DNA from: Ruegeria sp. AD91A
GTDB taxonomy: Bacteria > Pseudomonadota > Alphaproteobacteria > Rhodobacterales > Rhodobacteraceae
Reading direction: 5' to 3'
Assembly (NCBI RefSeq): GCF_003443535.1
Contig: NZ_CP031946.1
Coordinates: forward strand, 1,302,001 to 1,366,000
DNA: 64,000 nt
Below the pieces are notes generated by a model, which worked only from the letters and a program-made list of their open reading frames with translations, was not told the origin of the DNA and did not search any database. Shown here piece by piece: positions 45,119 through 54,125 of this stretch. The first letter of the stretch is position 1; each line of letters starts with the position of its first letter. A program made the translations under genes and the position numbers.

Positions 45119-46105
45119 TCAACCGGTCATGACGTTGTTTCCAAAATGCATGAATTCCTGGTTCATTCCTGCAATTCCACCGGCTTCAAGCTGAAGGCTG
45201 GCGCTGTCGAGCATCTTGTAACTCTGCTGTCCCTTCACCCAATCGTCCGCAGATTGTAGCGTGGTCAACGTGTAGGACGTGACCTCATTCAGGTAATGTG
45301 TGGGGATGATCACCTTGGGCTTGAGCTTGGACACAATGTCGTTGCCCTGATCGAAGCTGAGAATGTGTTCCGAGCCATCCACCGGCAGAGTCAGAACATC
45401 CACCTGACCGATTGCGTCCCAGAACTCCTGCGGCGGGTTATGGCGATTGTCGCCCCAGATCAGCGTGCGAATGCCGCCGGTCTCGACCAGATAGACGACC
45501 ATATCCATGTGACCTACATTGTTCGGCGGGCAGGCTTCCACCCCAAATTCGGCCAGCGCATTGGTCCAGTCATACCATCCCGGCGCGACACAAGCGTGTT
45601 TGTCGGCAAAACCCGTGATCTTGATGTCAGAAAACTCGAATTTGCCTACCATACGATCCAGCACCATGGTCGAGTTTGGGCGTTCAATCGCATCGTGATC
45701 GAAATGTGCATGGGTCGACAGGGTGATGTCTACCGGGATTTGCGGGAACTCGTTGCGGAACCAAAGACCCCACGCGCCCGACGGATCATCCCGCCAGGGA
45801 TCAAACAGCGCTGTTGCCCCGTTGGGCGAGGTGATCTTGATCGCACAATGCCCATAATAGTCGATGCCAACCGTCCCAGTGCTGGCCTGACCCGTTGCGC
45901 CTTGCAGATCGATCACATGGTTGTTGTTGCCCGGCTGTAGCCACGCCTGAGATTGCGCCTGGGCCGGTTGTGCACCCAGCACAGAAGCGGTCGCGCCGAC
46001 CCCGGCAGCGCCTGCCGCCATGAAGAACGACCGGCGCGACAGCCCCGGCGCCAGATGATCTTTGTCCCCGATCAGGATGGTTGGTTTCAGATCTTTGCGA
46101 TCCAT
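45119..46105 (-). CDS. Tat-exported metallo-beta-lactamase-fold hydrolase
   Basis: 328 residues. A twin-arginine signal (LSRRSFFMAAGAAGVGATAS, cut near AQAQS) leads to an MBL-fold domain. Its zinc motif is STHAHFDHDAIE; further ligands are likely in WGDNRHN and PTHYLNE. It resembles the UlaG-like branch of L-ascorbate-lactonase-type hydrolases. A periplasmic hydrolase of an unknown substrate is the best reading. The GAF-LuxR gene lies 130 bases upstream on the same strand and may control it. Confidence 0.85.
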   Translation of the reverse strand: MDRKDLKPTILIGDKDHLAPGLSRRSFFMAAGAAGVGATASVLGAQPAQAQSQAWLQPGNNNHVIDLQGATGQASTGTVGIDYYGHCAIKITSPNGATALFDPWRDDPSGAWGLWFRNEFPQIPVDITLSTHAHFDHDAIERPNSTMVLDRMVGKFEFSDIKITGFADKHACVAPGWYDWTNALAEFGVEACPPNNVGHMDMVVYLVETGGIRTLIWGDNRHNPPQEFWDAIGQVDVLTLPVDGSEHILSFDQGNDIVSKLKPKVIIPTHYLNEVTSYTLTTLQSADDWVKGQQSYKMLDSASLQLEAGGIAGMNQEFMHFGNNVMTG

Positions 46106-46235
46106 TTTTGTGTACCTCTCTGCTGGACCCTCGCAGTTTTTCCGCGCGTCCCAGCTAAAGATAACAATTCAAAACATATCGGCTCAGACCGAAAAAATGG
46201 GGGCGAAATATGGGGAGAAACCCCACATTTCATGT

Positions 46236-47198
46236 TCACGAAATCGAGAGCAAATGACTGCGCAAATTCTGGTCGCGTCCTTCGAGCCCCAGCTTGCGGC
46301 GGATGTTGTTGCGGTGAAAATCAATTGTCGATGTTTCTCGCGACAGGGCCTTGGCAATGTCTTTGGTCGTTTTTCCAAACATGACCATCTGCGCAATCTC
46401 GATCTCTGTCGGGGTCATCACTGCAAATGCATCTGTCAGTTTGTCCGACAATGCAGACGTGATCTCGTTCAGGTTCTTCTCGGCCAGTTCAAGATAGACA
46501 TACTGCGCCTCATCCCCGGAAAGGTGCGTTCGAATTTTTTCCAGATACGGCAGCACTCTGCTGCGCACCTGTTCGACTATTTCGTGATCGCGGCTTTTGC
46601 GATCGTCATCCAGACTGGACAGCAGGACGCGCAGCGCCGTGTTGGTTTCCTGCAGCTCACGCGTGCGTTTCGCGACACGTGTTTCCAGCTGTGCCAGTGT
46701 TTCGTTGAGTTTCCCTTCCAGCGCGCGACGCAGGTAAACCTCTTGCAACAAAGCCAAATCCGACTCGACCATGCGTGCGAACTGCGCCAGCCCTTCGCGG
46801 AACAACAAGGCACGTCGGTTCTGCTTGCGATCCAGAACACAAATAGTTCCGAATACCGATCCATCGGGCCATTTCAGTGGAAGGCCGATGTAAAATGTCA
46901 TCCCATGTTCCAGATCGTCATTGTCCGCCCAAACCGGATCGCACGCAGCATCTTTTACCACCAATTCTCCGTCCCGCTGCAGGACGCCCTGACAATAAAG
47001 CTTGGGGTTTAACTGGAAGCTCAAGCCGACCGGATATGGGTTTTCGGGATGATCCGAGGTGATCAGCACCGCATGATCCGGCGCGTCGGTTTTCATGATC
47101 AGGCTTGCAGGCACATCCGCCAACTCTGCGACCAGATCAACCAGTTGCTGCCAGTTGGCCAGCGTTTCTCTGGGAATCTCTGGGTGGTCAACAGGCAT
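46236..47198 (-). CDS. GAF-domain LuxR-family transcriptional regulator
   Basis: 320 residues. Residues 20-145 are a GAF-like sensor (NPYPVGLSFQLN, FYIGLPLKWPDGSVFGTICV). A long coiled coil follows (residues 150-200, with ETRVAKRTRELQETNTALR), then a LuxR helix-turn-helix at the end (MTPTEIEIAQMVMFGKTTKDIAKALSRE split across residues 260-290, then IDFHRNNIRRKLGL). It may read a small ligand or redox state and control transcription. The metallo-beta-lactamase-fold gene follows it. Similar histidine-kinase sensor halves exist, but no kinase domain is present here. Confidence 0.87.
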   Translation of the reverse strand: MPVDHPEIPRETLANWQQLVDLVAELADVPASLIMKTDAPDHAVLITSDHPENPYPVGLSFQLNPKLYCQGVLQRDGELVVKDAACDPVWADNDDLEHGMTFYIGLPLKWPDGSVFGTICVLDRKQNRRALLFREGLAQFARMVESDLALLQEVYLRRALEGKLNETLAQLETRVAKRTRELQETNTALRVLLSSLDDDRKSRDHEIVEQVRSRVLPYLEKIRTHLSGDEAQYVYLELAEKNLNEITSALSDKLTDAFAVMTPTEIEIAQMVMFGKTTKDIAKALSRETSTIDFHRNNIRRKLGLEGRDQNLRSHLLSIS

Positions 47199-47294
47199 TT
47201 AGGGCCTCACCAGTTACTGGGCGATACCCTTTCAGGTTAGCGGGACAGGTTGCACATAATCAAGAACTGGACGCTCTGCGCCGCGGCATCGGGT

Positions 47295-47873
47295 TTAACC
47301 GCCCCAGATGACCTTCACGTAGTTCTGGGTTTCCTTGTATGGCGGAATGCCGCCATGCTTTTCCACCGCTTTTGGGCCCGCATTGTAAGCGGCCAAAGCC
47401 AATGGCCAGGACTTGAACTTGCGATACTGCCAGGAAAGGTATCTGGCCCCACCCTCAAGATTCTGCTGGGGGTCATGGGGGTTGACCCCCAAAAGCTCGG
47501 CGGTCTGGGGCATCAGCTGCGCCAATCCCAGAGCACCTTTGTGAGACTTCGCCTGCGGGTTCCATCCGCTTTCCTGCTGCACAAGGCGCAGAAACAAGTC
47601 TTCGGGAATGTCATGAAGGCGGGCAGCCTGTTTCGCCAGATCCAGATACTGACCGCGATACTTTCCGGTATATCGCTTGCTGGTCTGCACACGGGATGTC
47701 TTTGGTTTCAACCGCGCGGAATCACGATATTGCGTCGCCGCGCGGGAATCCAAAATCTTGGACTGTTTGAGGAAGATATCCTTACGGCTTTTGGTGGACA
47801 GCGTTTGCGCCTGCACAGGCGCGACAGCCAGCACAAGGCAGACAACAGAAAACCCGGCAACCCAAGAACGCAT
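47295..47873 (-). CDS. Lytic transglycosylase (SLT domain)
   Basis: 192 residues. A signal peptide ([21 protein letters not shown]) leads to a Slt/MltE-like goose-lysozyme fold. The catalytic glutamate is in [14 protein letters not shown], followed by [19 protein letters not shown] and the YNAGPKAV box. It cleaves peptidoglycan glycan chains with formation of anhydro-muramic ends. ATG 47873 is used; a TTG one codon earlier is also open. It diverges from ssb. Confidence 0.9.
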   Translation of the reverse strand: MRSWVAGFSVVCLVLAVAPVQAQTLSTKSRKDIFLKQSKILDSRAATQYRDSARLKPKTSRVQTSKRYTGKYRGQYLDLAKQAARLHDIPEDLFLRLVQQESGWNPQAKSHKGALGLAQLMPQTAELLGVNPHDPQQNLEGGARYLSWQYRKFKSWPLALAAYNAGPKAVEKHGGIPPYKETQNYVKVIWGG

Positions 47874-48076
47874 CAATGCCTATCCTGCTCGATAAGAAAC
47901 CAGTCGGAGTATAGGTATTCCCGCAAAAAATGAAAGCTTGGTAAAGACCAAAGTAAGACTCTTGTTCCACACTGTTGTATCTACTGTTTTCAACCATGAT
48001 GCAGGCCGTATAGGGTCTCACAAAACAAGTCGCGCCAGATTCGGCGCATTTACGTCAGAACGGAACGAGGAATTAC

Positions 48077-48565
48077 ATGGCGGGTTCAGTCAACAAGGTC
48101 ATTCTGGTCGGAAATCTGGGGCGTGATCCCGAAGTGCGGACATTCCAGAATGGCGGCAAAGTCTGCAATCTGCGTATTGCCACGTCAGAGAACTGGAAAG
48201 ACCGCAACACGGGTGAACGCCGCGAACGCACAGAATGGCACTCGGTCGCCATCTTCAACGAAGGTTTGGTCCGTGTGGCAGAGCAATACCTGCGCAAGGG
48301 TTCAAAGGTCTATCTTGAAGGGCAATTGCAGACCCGCAAGTGGCAGGACCAGTCAGGCCAGGACCGCTATTCTACCGAAGTTGTCCTGCAGGGCTTTGGC
48401 TCTACCCTCGTGATGCTGGATGGGCGCGGCGAAGGCAGTGGCGGTGGTTATGGCGGTGGCCAAGCCGGAGGCAGCGGGTACGGAGACCCCTATGGCGGTC
48501 CGTCCAGTTCCCCGGCACCGGCACCGGCATCGGGCGGAATCGACGACGACGAGATTCCGTTCTAA
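48077..48565 (+). CDS. ssb: Single-stranded DNA-binding protein
   Basis: 162 residues. The N-terminal OB fold (residues 5-112) begins [16 protein letters not shown] and includes [12 protein letters not shown] and [14 protein letters not shown] glycine-rich linker ([14 protein letters not shown]) leads to the acidic tip DDDEIPF that recruits replication and repair proteins. It acts as a tetramer in replication, repair and recombination. Transcription starts in the 200-base gap behind the lytic transglycosylase. The site-2 protease gene follows after 18 bases. Confidence 0.97.
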   Translation: MAGSVNKVILVGNLGRDPEVRTFQNGGKVCNLRIATSENWKDRNTGERRERTEWHSVAIFNEGLVRVAEQYLRKGSKVYLEGQLQTRKWQDQSGQDRYSTEVVLQGFGSTLVMLDGRGEGSGGGYGGGQAGGSGYGDPYGGPSSSPAPAPASGGIDDDEIPF

Positions 48566-48583
48566 GCAAATCGGAGACACGAC

Positions 48584-49654
48584 ATGACATGGTCCTTCTC
48601 TCTCGGCCGATTGCTCGGGTCCGAACTGAGGGTCCATGTCACATTCTTCTTACTGCTGGCCTGGGTGGGCTTTGCGGCCTATTCAGCAGGCGGCCTGCTG
48701 GCAGCCATTGACAACCTCTTGTTTGTTTTGGCCTTGTTTGCCTGTGTGGTCGCCCATGAGTTCGGTCATGCCCTCATGGCCCGGCGGTATGGAATCAAGA
48801 CCCCAGACATAACACTGTTGCCGATCGGTGGGTTGGCCCGGCTTGAAAGGATGCCGGAAAAGCCGTTGCAAGAAGTCTTGGTGGCACTTGCAGGTCCGGC
48901 GGTGAACATCGTGATCTGGGTCATTCTGGTCGCGTTTGGTGCTGGACTGCCGATCGAGACGCTTTCCCAGATCGATTCACCGGGCATCGGGTTTCTGAAC
49001 AGGCTGGCCTATATCAACCTTCTGCTGGCAGTATTCAACATGATCCCGGCCTTCCCCATGGACGGAGGACGCGTGTTCCGCGCCCTTCTTTGCCTGCGCA
49101 TGGATCGTGTCAAAGCAACACGCGTGGCTGCGCTCGGTGGCCAGATCGTCGCCGTTGGCCTGGGTTTTGTGGGGCTGAGTTCGGGCAACCCGTTTCTTGT
49201 GCTGATCGCAGTGTTCGTGTTCATCGCCGCCAACGCAGAAAGCCAGGACGTCGCCTTGCGATCTGCGGCACGTCGCGTTCTGGCCCGGGACGCGATGATC
49301 ACCGAGTTTCACGCGCTCTCCCCCAACGATACGCTGAGCACAGCAGCACAAGCCGTAATTCACACCACGCAGCATGAGTTCCCTGTACTGGATACGGATC
49401 AATCTCTGCTTGGTTTTGTGACCCGAGATCGGCTGTTTGCCGCGCTCGCAGGCGATCAACCCAGATCGGCACCTGCCACCTCAATCATGAATGCCGATGT
49501 CCCCGCAGTTTCGCTTACCACCGGCCTCGAGACCGTGTTGGAACATCTGCATAAGGGGGCTCCGGCAATTGCCGTGGTCACTCGGGCTGGTCGGATGATG
49601 GGTTACATCACCCGCGAAAACATCGGTGAGTTGATGGTTATTCAGGGTCGTTAG
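48584..49654 (+). CDS. Site-2 protease (M50 family) with CBS domains
   Basis: 356 residues. Six membrane helices hold the zinc motif AHEFGHALMARRYG and the second motif FNMIPAFPMDGGRV. A C-terminal pair of CBS domains (residues 230-355) follows, likely sensing adenine nucleotides. Such rhomboid-like metalloproteases cut membrane proteins within the bilayer, often to release a transcription or stress factor. It lies directly downstream of ssb and converges on aroB with a nine-base gap. Its target is unknown. Confidence 0.9.
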   Translation: MTWSFSLGRLLGSELRVHVTFFLLLAWVGFAAYSAGGLLAAIDNLLFVLALFACVVAHEFGHALMARRYGIKTPDITLLPIGGLARLERMPEKPLQEVLVALAGPAVNIVIWVILVAFGAGLPIETLSQIDSPGIGFLNRLAYINLLLAVFNMIPAFPMDGGRVFRALLCLRMDRVKATRVAALGGQIVAVGLGFVGLSSGNPFLVLIAVFVFIAANAESQDVALRSAARRVLARDAMITEFHALSPNDTLSTAAQAVIHTTQHEFPVLDTDQSLLGFVTRDRLFAALAGDQPRSAPATSIMNADVPAVSLTTGLETVLEHLHKGAPAIAVVTRAGRMMGYITRENIGELMVIQGR

Positions 49655-49663
49655 GCTTTCAGT

Positions 49664-50776
49664 TCAAGCCGTCGCAAGCGCATCCGACAGAACCGAAAGA
49701 ACCGCATCTTTCGGCACATCTGGCGTCACAAACGCCTCTCCGATCCCGCGCGCGAGAATAAACCGAAGCTGACCGTCCACGACTTTTTTGTCTTGCCCCA
49801 TCAGATCCACCAGCGCGTCGGCACTTGGCAATTCGCCCGGAATATCAGCCAGATCCGTCTTCATCCCCATCGCACGCAAGTGCGCGCGCACCCGGCTTGG
49901 ATCCTCTTGCGAACACAAACCCAGCCGAGACGACAGCTCAAACGCCAGCGCGCAACCTATTGCCACACCTTCACCGTGCAGAAGGCGGTCAGAATAGCCT
50001 GTTGCAGCTTCCAGAGCGTGGCAGAACGTGTGCCCCAGATTGAGAAGAGCCCGGTCGCCTTGTTCGGTTTCATCCCGCGCGACGATATCGGCTTTCATTT
50101 GCACTGAACGCGTTACCGCGCGTACGCGGGCCGCCATGTCACCCGAGGAAACGCTTGGCCCGTTCGCCTCTAGCCAATCAAAGAATTTCGCGTCGCCAAG
50201 CAAACCGTATTTCACGACTTCGCCATACCCTGACAAAAAATCTCGCTGGGTCATGGTCCCCAGAACAGAGGTGTCGGCCAGAACCAGAGACGGTTGATGA
50301 AACGCGCCGATCAGGTTTTTCCCCTGAGGTGCGTTGATCCCGGTCTTTCCCCCAACCGAACTGTCCACTTGCGCCAGCAAGGACGTTGGAATCTGCACAA
50401 AACGAACACCACGCCGCAAAACCGCCGCTGCAAAGCCTGCAAGGTCTCCGATGACCCCGCCGCCCAAGGCCACGACGACATCCCGACGTTCGACTTTTTC
50501 AGCAAGCAACCACTCGACAGCGCGCTCGAAATGCGGCCAGCTTTTGGTCGCCTCTCCGGAGGGCAATGCCAGCTCGGTCATCTCGATCCCCGCAGCCATC
50601 AGCCCGGCGCGCAGGGTCTCAAGATGCAGACCGGCCACGTTTTCATCCGTCAAAACCGCCACTTTTGGCCGGGCCAGAAGTGGTGATATCCAGCCCCCTG
50701 CCCGCGTCAGAAGATCTGGACCGATTTCAACATCATACGAGCGGTCATCAAGGTCTACATGTACTGTTTGATGCAT
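49664..50776 (-). CDS. aroB: 3-Dehydroquinate synthase
   Basis: 370 residues, normal for AroB. It cyclises DAHP to 3-dehydroquinate, the second shikimate step, with NAD and zinc. Visible landmarks are VVALGGGVIGDLAGFAAA, the VDSSVGGKTGIN loop with the phosphate-binding lysine, and the zinc histidine in LLNLGHTFCHALE. It starts at the base after the aroK stop, so the two are one transcriptional unit. Confidence 0.95.
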   Translation of the reverse strand: MHQTVHVDLDDRSYDVEIGPDLLTRAGGWISPLLARPKVAVLTDENVAGLHLETLRAGLMAAGIEMTELALPSGEATKSWPHFERAVEWLLAEKVERRDVVVALGGGVIGDLAGFAAAVLRRGVRFVQIPTSLLAQVDSSVGGKTGINAPQGKNLIGAFHQPSLVLADTSVLGTMTQRDFLSGYGEVVKYGLLGDAKFFDWLEANGPSVSSGDMAARVRAVTRSVQMKADIVARDETEQGDRALLNLGHTFCHALEAATGYSDRLLHGEGVAIGCALAFELSSRLGLCSQEDPSRVRAHLRAMGMKTDLADIPGELPSADALVDLMGQDKKVVDGQLRFILARGIGEAFVTPDVPKDAVLSVLSDALATA

Positions 50777-51364
50777 TTATTTGAGTTCCAAAACATCAGG
50801 GCGTGTCATCAGCGCGTCGACAACGCGGCCTGCCATATTTTCGATCGAGGTCTCGCCATCCGAATCCACTGCCAGATCTGCCTGAGCATAAACCGGCACG
50901 CGGGCCTCATAGAGGGCTTTCAACGTCGCATACGGATCGGCTGTGCGCAGCAAAGGACGTGTGTCTTTGTGGCGAACACGATTCCACAGAACATTCAGAT
51001 CCGCCCGCAGCCAGACTGCAGCACCCTTTTCGGCAATGATGCGACGGTTTTCCGGCTGCAGATACGCCCCGCCGCCCGTTGAAAGAATGCCCTTTTTCTC
51101 GTTCAGCAATCTCCCGATGACCTGCGATTCCTTGGCGCGAAAAAAAGGTTCACCGTCACGTTCAAAGATTTCCGGAATGGTCATGTTGGCGGCTGATTCG
51201 ATCTCGGCATCGCTGTCGAGAAACGGAACGCCCAGACGGGCGGCCAATGCGCGCCCCACTGCAGTCTTGCCAGCCCCCATCATACCCACAAGAACCACCG
51301 TTTTGTGCAGTTCAAAGCCACCCTGTGTGTCTGCCGAGTGTGTGTTATGCTTAATTTCGCTCAT
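50777..51364 (-). CDS. aroK: Shikimate kinase
   Basis: 195 residues, with a slightly long N-terminus. The P-loop is VGMMGAGKTAVG, DSDAEIE holds the shikimate-binding aspartate, and LSTGGGAYL follows. The lid arginine lies in KDTRPLLRTADP. It phosphorylates shikimate with ATP, five steps before chorismate is complete. It is the first gene of the aroK-aroB pair and diverges from the small membrane peptide gene across 79 bases. Confidence 0.94.
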   Translation of the reverse strand: MSEIKHNTHSADTQGGFELHKTVVLVGMMGAGKTAVGRALAARLGVPFLDSDAEIESAANMTIPEIFERDGEPFFRAKESQVIGRLLNEKKGILSTGGGAYLQPENRRIIAEKGAAVWLRADLNVLWNRVRHKDTRPLLRTADPYATLKALYEARVPVYAQADLAVDSDGETSIENMAGRVVDALMTRPDVLELK

Positions 51365-51443
51365 TTAACCGTGAATGACGTGATCTTGGGAAAAATGCCA
51401 GTTATAACTTGGCCAAAAGCAAAAATTGAGGCAGCGTGGCGCC

Positions 51444-51593
51444 ATGGGCCGACTGATCAAATTCCTGATATATGTTCTTTGCCTGGGGTTCATTGGGCTG
51501 GTTGTCTATGCCTATGTCGGACCGTTCTTTGGCGCGGATTTTTCTGCGCCTCAAAGTGAAATCCGCGAACCGGTCGTATTGGATGTCGACTAA
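51444..51593 (+). CDS. Small single-helix membrane peptide (49 residues)
   Basis: ATG 51444 to TAA 51593. One strongly hydrophobic helix (LIKFLIYVLCLGFIGLVVYAYV) precedes a short acidic tail (REPVVLDVD). GAGG lies 12 bases before the start. The stop overlaps the start of the next gene by 11 bases, which supports translation and coupling. The function is unknown. The fit of the frame to the gap between aroK and the exported protein argues that it is real, though so short a gene cannot be proven from sequence. Confidence 0.6.
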   Translation: MGRLIKFLIYVLCLGFIGLVVYAYVGPFFGADFSAPQSEIREPVVLDVD

Positions 51594-53103
51594 ACAAGCG
51601 CTGTTGGCGATCCTTCTGGCGGGACCGGCACATGCGCAAACCCCGTTGTCTGCGATTGATTGGCTGGCGAATCCGCCGGAAAACCTGCCCGGAACGGTTT
51701 TGCTAGAACCGCCGGTGGCGCAGAATGGAGGATTGCCAGAGATTGAGGTGACGCCGCTTGAAGCGCTGTCACAGCCGTTGGGCCTGGTTGCGTCGTCCAT
51801 CACAGGGTTGCCCGTAGATTTGTGGCAAGGCAGCGATGCAAGCCGGCTGGCGGCCCTGATCGCAAAGACGCCCGTTCGCGACAACCCGGCGATGCAACGC
51901 TTGTTGTTTACGTTGCTTCTTTCAGAAACCCGCGCACCGGCTGGCCCTGATGCCCAAGAGGTCATGCTGCTGGCGCGACTGGACCGTCTGATGCAACTGG
52001 GCGCAGCAGATCCCGTTCAATCGCTGGTTCAGTTGGCCGGGCCGACCGATACACAGGAACGGTTTCAACGCTGGTTTGACGCGACGCTGCTGACCGGTGA
52101 TGAGGATCGCAGTTGCACCGCCCTTATCGCTGAACCGCACCTGTCAAGGAACTACGCCGCGCAAGTGTTCTGCAAAGCCCGGCGCGGGGATTGGGCGTCG
52201 GCCGCGCTGACGCTGGAGGCGGCGCATGCCTTGGACATCCTGCCACCAGAAGACCTGGCGGTTCTGGATCGTTTTCTAAGCCCGGAACTCTATGAAGGCG
52301 CGGCTTATCTGCCTCAACCTGAAAACCCGGATCCACTGAGTTTCCGACTCTATGAGGCGATTGGTGAACGGCTTCCGACCGCCTCGTTGCCAAGAGCTTT
52401 TGCAAATGCAGATCTTCGGGATGTGGCCGGATGGAAAGCACAGATCGAAGCCGCCGAACGGCTTACACGCATTGGCGCTTTGACACCCAATCATTTGCTG
52501 GGCCTATATACCGAGCGGTCCCCGGCGGCGTCCGGCGCTGTTTGGGACAGGGTTGCAGCCATCCAACGTTTTGAAAGCGCGCTGGATACCCGAAACGCTG
52601 AAGCCATTGGAAAAACACTGCCACCGGTCTGGCAGCAGATGCGTGGCGTCGGGCTTGAAGTGCCCTTCGCCGAATTGTTTGCCAAGCGTTTGTCGAACAC
52701 TACCCTGGCGGTGCCGGCGACTGAAAACCTGCGCTGGCGCATTCTGATACTGTCTGACCTGTACGAACAGGCAGCACAATCCGCGCCGGACGACTCAATT
52801 GACACCCTATTCCTTGCAGCATTGGCACAGGGTGATCCGGGGCGGGCGGTTTCTCCTTCTCCTTGGGCGGACGCGGTTGCTCAGGGATTTGAATGGGCGG
52901 CGCCCGTACCCAACGATATCGACGCCTTGCTCGACAACGGTCAACTTGGTGAAGCCATACTGGAAGCCATGCAACTGTTTGCGCATGGTTCACGGGGCAA
53001 TCTGGTGGATCTGACCGCAGCAATCGCAACCTTCCGACGCGTGGGCCTGGAAGACACCGCGCGGCGCGCAGCGTTGAGCCTGTTGATCCTGCAAGAGCGT
53101 TGA
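51583..53103 (+). CDS. Exported protein of unknown function, 506 residues
   Basis: I do not recognise a named family. A short signal peptide (STKQALLAILLAGPAHAQ) is followed by an acidic, largely helical protein rich in Ala and Leu, as expected of a periplasmic helical-repeat scaffold. ATG 51583 is preferred because it starts the signal peptide; the longer frame from 51472 crosses the small-peptide gene. Its stop overlaps the xerD start (TGATG). The position between aroK and xerD suggests an old, stable neighbour rather than an acquired gene. Confidence 0.8.
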   Translation: MSTKQALLAILLAGPAHAQTPLSAIDWLANPPENLPGTVLLEPPVAQNGGLPEIEVTPLEALSQPLGLVASSITGLPVDLWQGSDASRLAALIAKTPVRDNPAMQRLLFTLLLSETRAPAGPDAQEVMLLARLDRLMQLGAADPVQSLVQLAGPTDTQERFQRWFDATLLTGDEDRSCTALIAEPHLSRNYAAQVFCKARRGDWASAALTLEAAHALDILPPEDLAVLDRFLSPELYEGAAYLPQPENPDPLSFRLYEAIGERLPTASLPRAFANADLRDVAGWKAQIEAAERLTRIGALTPNHLLGLYTERSPAASGAVWDRVAAIQRFESALDTRNAEAIGKTLPPVWQQMRGVGLEVPFAELFAKRLSNTTLAVPATENLRWRILILSDLYEQAAQSAPDDSIDTLFLAALAQGDPGRAVSPSPWADAVAQGFEWAAPVPNDIDALLDNGQLGEAILEAMQLFAHGSRGNLVDLTAAIATFRRVGLEDTARRAALSLLILQER

Positions 53104-54062
53104 TGATGGGCTCCCCGGCAACAAACGAACTTTGGATTTCGACCTTCCTACAGGCTCAGGCGGCGGAACTTGGGGCGGCGACAAACACGTTGCTGGCCTA
53201 TGGGCGCGATCTGAAAGACTTTGCATCCTGGTTGCAGCACAGGGACTCCGGGTTCAATCAGGCAGATCGTGATCAGATCGAAGCCTACCTGATCGACTGC
53301 GAGGCACAGGGCTTGTCGCGTTCCACCCGCGCACGGCGATTGTCAGCCATCAAACAGCTCTACCGATTTGCGTTCGAGGAAGGCTGGAGCGAGACGAACC
53401 CCGCCATCCAGATCAAAGGTCCGGGACGGCAGAAGCGACTGCCCAAAACGCTGGACGTGCCAGAAGTCGACCGCCTGCTTCAGGCTGCCCGACAAACCGG
53501 GCGCAGCAAGGCTGATCGCGTACGTAACACGTGTCTGATGGAAGTCATGTATGCCACCGGAATGCGCGTCACCGAACTTGTGTCCCTGCCCGTTTCCTCG
53601 GCCCGTGGCGATCCGCGCATGCTGTTGGTGCTGGGTAAAGGTGGCAAGGAACGCATGGTGCCCCTGTCCCCTCCGGCGCGGGATGCATTGGCTGCCTGGT
53701 TGACCGTACGAGACGAAGCCGAAGATCAGACTGTTGAGAAAGGCGGTCAAAGATCTCGCTTTCTGTTCCCGTCGCGCGGTAAGTCCGGCCACCTGACGCG
53801 GCACAGGTTTTTTCTGCTGGTCAAGGAACTGGCCGTTCAGGGCGGCGTTTCGCCCGAAAAAGTCACCCCACATACCCTGCGTCACGCCTTTGCCACGCAT
53901 CTGCTGGCCAACGGCGCTGACCTGCGTTCGATCCAGACTTTATTGGGCCACGCCGACGTTGCAACGACCGAGATTTATACTCATGTTCTGGATGAACGGC
54001 TGACTGAACTGGTGTTGCAACACCACCCGCTGAGCAAAGACCCTGACGAAGACAGGGGCTAA
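53103..54062 (+). CDS. xerD: Tyrosine recombinase XerD
   Basis: 319 residues. The N-terminal SAM-like domain (residues 10-95) leads to the catalytic part with R in ATGMRVTELVSLPV, the HTLRHAFATHLLANG box, LGHADVATTEIYTHV with the nucleophilic tyrosine. With XerC it resolves chromosome dimers at dif. It lies in a housekeeping block beside aroK and CorC, with no phage or attachment signs, so it is not read as a mobile integrase. ATG 53103 overlaps the preceding stop as TGATG. Confidence 0.9.
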   Translation: MMGSPATNELWISTFLQAQAAELGAATNTLLAYGRDLKDFASWLQHRDSGFNQADRDQIEAYLIDCEAQGLSRSTRARRLSAIKQLYRFAFEEGWSETNPAIQIKGPGRQKRLPKTLDVPEVDRLLQAARQTGRSKADRVRNTCLMEVMYATGMRVTELVSLPVSSARGDPRMLLVLGKGGKERMVPLSPPARDALAAWLTVRDEAEDQTVEKGGQRSRFLFPSRGKSGHLTRHRFFLLVKELAVQGGVSPEKVTPHTLRHAFATHLLANGADLRSIQTLLGHADVATTEIYTHVLDERLTELVLQHHPLSKDPDEDRG

Positions 54063-54125
54063 GCCCTTGATCCAGCGGGTCGGCATCCCCATAACGGATG
54101 CACCATCCTAACCCACCAAGGACCA

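Noticed and set aside
47961..47976. Possible SOS (LexA) box before ssb
   Set aside because: GTTCCACACTGTTG resembles the alphaproteobacterial GTTC-N7-GTTC box but has a six-base spacer and a wrong last base.
53103..54062. XerD read as a phage or island integrase
   Set aside because: Size, motifs and the conserved core neighbourhood (aroK, CorC) fit the chromosomal recombinase. No attachment repeats or phage genes are nearby.
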